9,940 nucleotides of DNA from Deltaproteobacteria bacterium (lineage in GTDB: Bacteria > Desulfobacterota > Desulfuromonadia > Desulfuromonadales > BM103): NCBI GenBank assembly GCA_006226895.1, contig SBFN01000219.1, forward strand, positions 1 through 9,940, in the 5' to 3' direction. Position 1 is the stretch's first letter; the number at the start of each line of letters is the position of its first letter. Of this stretch, positions 5,527-9,940 are shown piece after piece. The notes under the pieces were generated by a model. The model had not been told where the DNA came from. It worked only from the letters and a program-made list of their open reading frames with translations, and ran no database searches. A program made the translations under genes and the position numbers.

Positions 5527-8487
5527 ATGAATAATCTTCTCTTGTCGGGCACACGGCTTGGCAATTTTCTCGTAGAGCAGAACCTACCCGTTGATGAATT
5601 AAACCTGACCGCTATTCGTTTGCAGCACGAACCAACCGGCGCGAGGATGCTGCATCTGGCTTGCGACGACCCGAACAATGTTTTCGCCGTTGGCTTCCGC
5701 ACGCCACCACCCGACTCAACCGGGATAGCCCACATTCTTGAGCACACCGTCCTCTGCGGCTCAGAAAAATATCCGGTGCGTGATCCTTTTTTTGCCATGA
5801 TCAAGCGTAGCCTCAATACATTTATGAACGCCATGACGGCCGCCGACTGGACGCTTTATCCGGTGGCCAGTATGAACCGCAAAGACTTCTACAACCTGAT
5901 GGGCATTTACCTCGACGCGACCTTCTTCCCTACCCTGCGCGAACAGGACTTTCTTCAGGAGGGGCATCGGCTCGACTTTGCCGACGAGAACGACCCGGAC
6001 AGCCTGATGATCAAAGGCGTGGTTTTTAATGAGATGAAGGGTGCCATGGCCGACCCTTCATCGCTGCTGGGACGGCGTCTCAATGCAGCGCTTTTTCCCA
6101 CGACCTGCTACGGCAAGAATTCCGGCGGCGAGCCACTCGTTATTCCGGAACTGAGTTGGGAAGAATTACGCGCCTTCCACAAGAGCTATTATCATCCCAG
6201 TAACAGTTGGATCTTCACCTACGGCAACCTGCCCCTTGAAGAACATCTGCAACAGATCGAGGAACTCGCCCTAAGTCGTTTCAAGCGGCAGGACGTTACC
6301 AGCGAGATTCCACTGGAGACACGCCTGACGGACCCGGCACAGAGCACACAAACTTTCCCAGTCGGCCCCGATGACGAACTGCAACAGTGCAGCATGGTGC
6401 AGATGGCGTGGCTGACCTGTCCAATCGAAGACACCTTTGAACGGGCAGCCACCGGCATCCTGGCCAACCTGCTGCTGGGCAACCCGGCTGCGCCTCTCTA
6501 CCAGGCCTTGATTGAATCGGGACTGGGACGCAACCTCTCACCCGGCACCGGCTATCACGATGACTACCGTGACACCTTTCTCTCAGCAGGCCTGCAGGGG
6601 ACTGATCCCGAGCGTCTGGCAGAGATCGAGGCCCTGATTCTCGACACCCTGCAGAAAGTTGAGAGAAATGGCTTCCCGCAGGAACGTATCGACGCAGCTT
6701 TGCACCAATACGAGTTTGCCAACCGGGAAGTCACGGGAGACCAATACCCCTACGGACTTGGACTGATGATGCGGCTGTTCGGGCCCTGGCTGCATGCCAA
6801 CGACCCCTTCAGCACGCTAATGATTAGTCAGAACCTTGAGAGACTCAGAACGGCAACGGCCGATCCCAAGTTTTTCCCAAAAATGATTCGCCGTCATTTG
6901 CTCAACAACCCGCACCGCGTTACGCTCCTGCTGCGACCAGACACCGAGCACGCTCATCGCGAAGAGCAGGCCTTTGCTGATCATCTGGAGAAAATTCGAG
7001 AGAGTCTTGACGGGGCAAAAATTGCTGACATCAAAGCCAAAAACATGGCCTTGAAAGAAAGTCAGGAGACCCCTGACGACACCAGCTGTCTGCCCATCCT
7101 AGAGTTGACAGACATCGAACGGGAAGAGCAGCAGATACCCTTCACAAAGCAAACAGATTCAACCTGCGACACCTTCTGGTTTATCCAGCCAACGAATGGC
7201 ATCACCAATCTGGTCTTGCAGTTTGACACCAGCACTCTGGCCCCTGCCCTGCGACCTTACCTGCCGATTTTCTGTGCCTTGATGCCTCAGATCGGCGCGG
7301 CGGGTCACGACTACCTGGCCATGTCCCGACGTATTAGCGCCGCAACGGGTGGCATCCGCTTTGGCACAAACCTCTTGGAGAGCCCTCTCGACCTCGACAG
7401 CATGCGTTCCGTTGTGGAGCTCAAAGGCAAATGCCTGGATCGCAATCAGACCACCTTGTGCGAAATTCTGACCGACATCTTGACCGCTCCGGACTTTAAC
7501 GACCTAGAGCGCTTACGCACGGTGATCGGCCAGGTCAGGGCATCGATGGAGAACTCGATCCCCGGGGCGGGCCATTCCTTCGCCGCGCGTTCCGCAGCAG
7601 CCACTCTCACACCAACCGCAAGCTTGCGCGAAGAGTGGAGCGGCATGACCCAAGTGCAGACGATTCAACAGGCCAGCGCTCTGGATGATGCAGGTCTTGC
7701 CAAACTCGCGCAGACATTTAAAGAGATTTCCGCCTGCCTGTTTGTTTCAAATCAGGCAACCGTCGCCGTTACTGCTGAAGAATCTGCGCAACAGAGCATT
7801 CAAAAGCCTTTAGCAGGTTTGTTGGCATCCCTTCCTGAAGGGACAACGGAAAGAGATCAGGCAGCAGCAACTTTCAACGCTCAACCTGGCGTCACCGGGT
7901 GGCAGTATAACCTCCCGGTTGCTTATGTATCTCGTGTTTTTCGTACCGTGCCCTACACGCACCCCGACGCTGCGGGCCTGATGGTTCTGGCGAAGCTGTT
8001 GCGTGCAGACTTCCTGCATCGTGAAATTCGTGAGAAAGGTGGCGCATACGGCGGCATGGCCGGGTACAATTCAGGCGGAGGCCTCTTCTCCATGCTCTCC
8101 TATCGCGATCCACACCTCGAGCGAACTCTTGATATCTACGAAGAAGCTGTTGAGTGGGCCTGCAAGGGAGGTTTCAGTGACGAGATGATCAAGGAATCTA
8201 TCCTGACAGCATTCGCCGAACTGGACCGCCCTCTTTCACCTGGCAGTCGGGGATACCGGGAATTTATCCATCAGCAGCAGGGCGTTAACCACGACATGCT
8301 GCAAAGCTTCCGTAACGGCATCCTTGCTGTGCAGCAGGAGCAACTGGCCCATGTTGCACAAACGTACCTGAAGCAGGCATTTCACTCCAGTTCGGTGGGC
8401 GTGCTTGCCGGCGAAGAAATGTTCAATAAAGCACAGGTGAGACTGAAGCAAATGAACATGCAGATGAAACGGCTGGGGAATCTATAG
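5527..8487 (+). CDS. M16C (presequence protease, PreP/Cym1-type) zinc metallopeptidase
   Basis: This is a 986-residue insulinase-superfamily peptidase of the M16C group, which in known members folds two halves into a closed chamber and degrades short unfolded peptides. The inverted zinc motif is HILEH (H69, E72, H73). The third zinc ligand is E169 in VVFNEMKGAM, a hallmark of PreP. The C-terminal half supplies the substrate-binding pair R835/Y841 in REKGGAYGG, with the same spacing as R848/Y854 of plant PreP. Length agrees with the family (roughly 950-1000 residues), and both halves are complete. No signal peptide is visible, so it is probably cytoplasmic. The ATG at 5527 is chosen because GGAG (5517-5520) sits 6 bases before it; an ATG at 5515 lacks a site and would add four residues. 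It is a single-gene unit with terminator-like structures on both sides, so it appears unrelated to the tungsten genes. Confidence 0.93.
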   Translation: MNNLLLSGTRLGNFLVEQNLPVDELNLTAIRLQHEPTGARMLHLACDDPNNVFAVGFRTPPPDSTGIAHILEHTVLCGSEKYPVRDPFFAMIKRSLNTFMNAMTAADWTLYPVASMNRKDFYNLMGIYLDATFFPTLREQDFLQEGHRLDFADENDPDSLMIKGVVFNEMKGAMADPSSLLGRRLNAALFPTTCYGKNSGGEPLVIPELSWEELRAFHKSYYHPSNSWIFTYGNLPLEEHLQQIEELALSRFKRQDVTSEIPLETRLTDPAQSTQTFPVGPDDELQQCSMVQMAWLTCPIEDTFERAATGILANLLLGNPAAPLYQALIESGLGRNLSPGTGYHDDYRDTFLSAGLQGTDPERLAEIEALILDTLQKVERNGFPQERIDAALHQYEFANREVTGDQYPYGLGLMMRLFGPWLHANDPFSTLMISQNLERLRTATADPKFFPKMIRRHLLNNPHRVTLLLRPDTEHAHREEQAFADHLEKIRESLDGAKIADIKAKNMALKESQETPDDTSCLPILELTDIEREEQQIPFTKQTDSTCDTFWFIQPTNGITNLVLQFDTSTLAPALRPYLPIFCALMPQIGAAGHDYLAMSRRISAATGGIRFGTNLLESPLDLDSMRSVVELKGKCLDRNQTTLCEILTDILTAPDFNDLERLRTVIGQVRASMENSIPGAGHSFAARSAAATLTPTASLREEWSGMTQVQTIQQASALDDAGLAKLAQTFKEISACLFVSNQATVAVTAEESAQQSIQKPLAGLLASLPEGTTERDQAAATFNAQPGVTGWQYNLPVAYVSRVFRTVPYTHPDAAGLMVLAKLLRADFLHREIREKGGAYGGMAGYNSGGGLFSMLSYRDPHLERTLDIYEEAVEWACKGGFSDEMIKESILTAFAELDRPLSPGSRGYREFIHQQQGVNHDMLQSFRNGILAVQQEQLAHVAQTYLKQAFHSSSVGVLAGEEMFNKAQVRLKQMNMQMKRLGNL

Positions 8488-8517
8488 CTCGATTAAAATT
8501 CAGAAAGCTTGAAGGTT

Positions 8518-8556
8518 TAATTCCGGTGACCCAATGGCATTGTGTCACCGGAATTA
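8518..8556. terminator. strong symmetrical hairpin, probable (possibly bidirectional) terminator
   Basis: Thirteen consecutive pairs (8518-8530 with 8544-8556, including CCGGTGAC/GTCACCGG), one C/T mismatch, then four more pairs (8532-8535 with 8539-8542) around a GGC loop. It starts 30 bp after the peptidase stop. No clean T-run follows directly (a T6 occurs only at 8580-8585), so termination is likely but not textbook. The flanking A/T pairs make it readable from either strand. The rest of the gap to 8669 shows no gene. Confidence 0.55.
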
Positions 8557-8669
8557 TCTATTATCTCGTCTTTACTAGCTTTTTTGGGCACCTTTGCGTT
8601 AAATTCCTTTACTGACTTGTATTTGCAAGCTCAAAAGCACCCATAAACACACGGCTAACGAGAACGATC

Positions 8670-9717
8670 ATGACGATGAAAAATCTTAAAAACCAGTTCG
8701 CAAGCGACAATTACGCCGGGATCTGCCCGGAAGCCATGCAGGCACTGCAGCAAGCTAACAGCGGTTATTCGACCAGCTACGGCGATGACCCATGGACAGC
8801 TAAAGCATGTGATGCTCTACGTGATTTCTTTGCAATAGACTGTGAAATCTTCTTTGCTTTTAACGGCACCGCAGCCAATTCCCTGGCCCTGGCCTCAATG
8901 TGCCAGTCATACCACAGTGTCATCTGCCATGAAACGGCTCACGTTGAAACAGACGAATGTGGTGCCATCGAATTCTTTTCCAACGGCACCAAACTGTTAA
9001 CGGTTGGTGGAGACAACGGTAAGATTGACCTTGACGAAGTCGAGCACACCGTCAAGAGACGTACCGACATTCACTACCCCAAGCCGCAGGTCCTCTCGAT
9101 CACCCAGTCCACGGAACTGGGCACCCTCTATACTCCAGAGGAATTGATCGAGATCCACGGTCTGACCAAGCGTCTCAACCTGAAACTGCACATGGATGGT
9201 GCGCGCTTTGCAAACGCAGTGGCGGCACTTCAGGTTCACCCGAAAGAGTTGACCTGGCGGGCCGGAGTGGATGTGCTGACCTTCGGCGGCACCAAGTGCG
9301 GCATGCCAATGGGGGAAGCGGTGGTATTTTTCAACAAACAGCTCGCCTACGAATTTGAATACCGATGCAAGCAGGCCGGACAACTGGCCTCCAAGATGCG
9401 TTATCTTTCCGCCCCATGGCTTGGCTTGCTGCAAAACAACACCATGCTCAAGCATGCCGGCCATGCCAACGCCTGCGCACGCAAACTGGCCGGAGAACTC
9501 TCGAAGATCTCCGCTGTGAGCCTTGTCCATCCCACCGAAGCAAATGCAGTTTTTGCCGAGATGCCGGAGGAGACAATTGCCAAGCTAAGAGACAAAGGCT
9601 GGATCTTCTACACCTTCATTGGCTCAGGCCAGCCATTGCCGCTTCATGTGCTCCTGGGCAACCACTGAAGAAGACATCGCAGCCCTTGTAAGCGACATTA
9701 AGGCCCTTATATCGTAA
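8670..9717 (+). pseudogene. ltaE: low-specificity L-threonine aldolase, frameshifted near the 3' end
   Basis: The family are PLP enzymes that cleave L-threonine/L-allo-threonine to glycine and acetaldehyde. Features seen: SDNYAG near the N-terminus (12-17), NGTAAN (65-70), the ring-stacking histidine likely H91 in TAHVETDE, HMDGARF with D176, and the PLP lysine K209 in LTFGGTKCG. The frame from ATG 8670 (GAGAA at 8660-8664 upstream) stops at 9666-9668 after FYTFIGSG followed by the unrelated residues QPLPLHVLLGNH. The expected ending is present in the +1 frame: RFMCSWATTEED and a final helix to TAA at 9715-9717. Removing one copy of the tandem GCCA at 9628-9635 restores GSGHCRFMCSW and a 347-residue protein, the usual family size. 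Either a recent inactivating mutation or a sequencing/assembly error explains this. The truncated product would keep the PLP site but lose the conserved end. Confidence 0.9.
9628..9635. repeat. 4-bp tandem duplication (GCCA x2) causing the ltaE frameshift
   Basis: GCCA at 9628-9631 is repeated directly at 9632-9635, exactly where the aldolase frame departs from the family sequence. Four extra bases shift the frame by +1, and that is the frame in which the remaining conserved C-terminus is found. Confidence 0.75.
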
Positions 9718-9940
9718 GTTTAAAACCTCAGCCTCGCACATCAAACATAAGGCAAAACCGATTCAAGCCATTTATTAACGCAATGACGCTAAGAGGCAAA
9801 GGACACACTGGGGAAACGCCCAAGTTCAGGAAAACAGCTCTACCTTAAGCGTTAGTCTTGACGGCTTTGCGTTTAACTTTTTTTGATTGTGAAACCGTTA
9901 AGGCAAAACACAATTGGACGCTGATCAAGCAAAGCCTAAC
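9718..9940. other. right-edge stretch without a supported gene
   Basis: The stretch is AT-richer than the genes. It contains an 11-base direct repeat TAAGGCAAAAC (9748-9758 and 9899-9909) and short complementary words TAACGC (about 9775-9780) and GCGTTA (9849-9854). On the minus strand a frame is open from the window edge to a TAA at 9845-9847 (31 codons, lysine-rich end KKVKRKAVKTNA). It could be the tail of a convergent gene lying mostly outside the window, but this is unproven. Confidence 0.3.

Noticed and set aside
8598..8604. GTTAAAT before ltaE as an attC-type end
   Set aside because: No complementary core word lies upstream at a suitable distance; the nearby hairpin is unrelated.
8997..9530. 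177-codon minus-strand open frame across the aldolase gene
   Set aside because: The + strand encodes unmistakable aldolase motifs; the antisense frame is a codon-usage shadow.
9772..9858. A full integron attC site formed by TAACGC and GCGTTAGTC
   Set aside because: The core words do not fit RYYYAAC/GTTRRRY on either strand, and the inner arms do not pair with correct spacing.

Overview
The window looks like a chromosomal segment of an anaerobic deltaproteobacterium, most likely of the Desulfuromonadales/Geobacter type. That placement is an inference from gene content (a tungsten uptake and cofactor set, a long M16C presequence-type peptidase, a low-specificity threonine aldolase) and from moderate GC; no rRNA or other phylogenetic marker is present. 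All recognisable genes lie on the + strand.

Region 1 (about 123-5303) reads as a single tungsten-handling gene cluster. In order: a MoaD-like sulfur-carrier protein ending in Gly-Gly; a short E1-like (ThiF/MoeB/HesA) adenylyltransferase without the usual zinc cysteines; an unrecognised 102-residue protein ending in Gly-Gly-Gly; a complete TupABC tungstate ABC importer (periplasmic binding protein, permease, ATPase); a MoeA-type metal insertase; and an unrecognised protein with four predicted membrane segments. Genes overlap or sit a few bases apart, except for 62 bp before tupA, which hold a perfect 13-bp palindrome next to a -10-like sequence, and 60 bp before the membrane-protein gene. The combined logic is: import tungstate, sulfurylate the pterin through a dedicated carrier/activator pair, and insert the metal with MoeA. 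The enzyme that would use the cofactor, for example a tungsten aldehyde:ferredoxin oxidoreductase, is not in the window; it could lie just upstream, but this is not shown.

Region 2 (5304-5526) is intergenic and carries a textbook rho-independent terminator (5423-5456) that closes the cluster.

Region 3 (5527-8487) is one long gene for a zinc metallopeptidase of the M16C (PreP/Cym1) family with intact catalytic residues. It is followed by a strong symmetrical hairpin (8518-8556).

Region 4 (8670-9717) is a low-specificity L-threonine aldolase gene whose last part is thrown out of frame by an apparent 4-bp tandem duplication (GCCA GCCA, 9628-9635). The normal C-terminus is still readable in the +1 frame up to 9717. 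The remaining 223 bases to the right edge hold no convincing gene.
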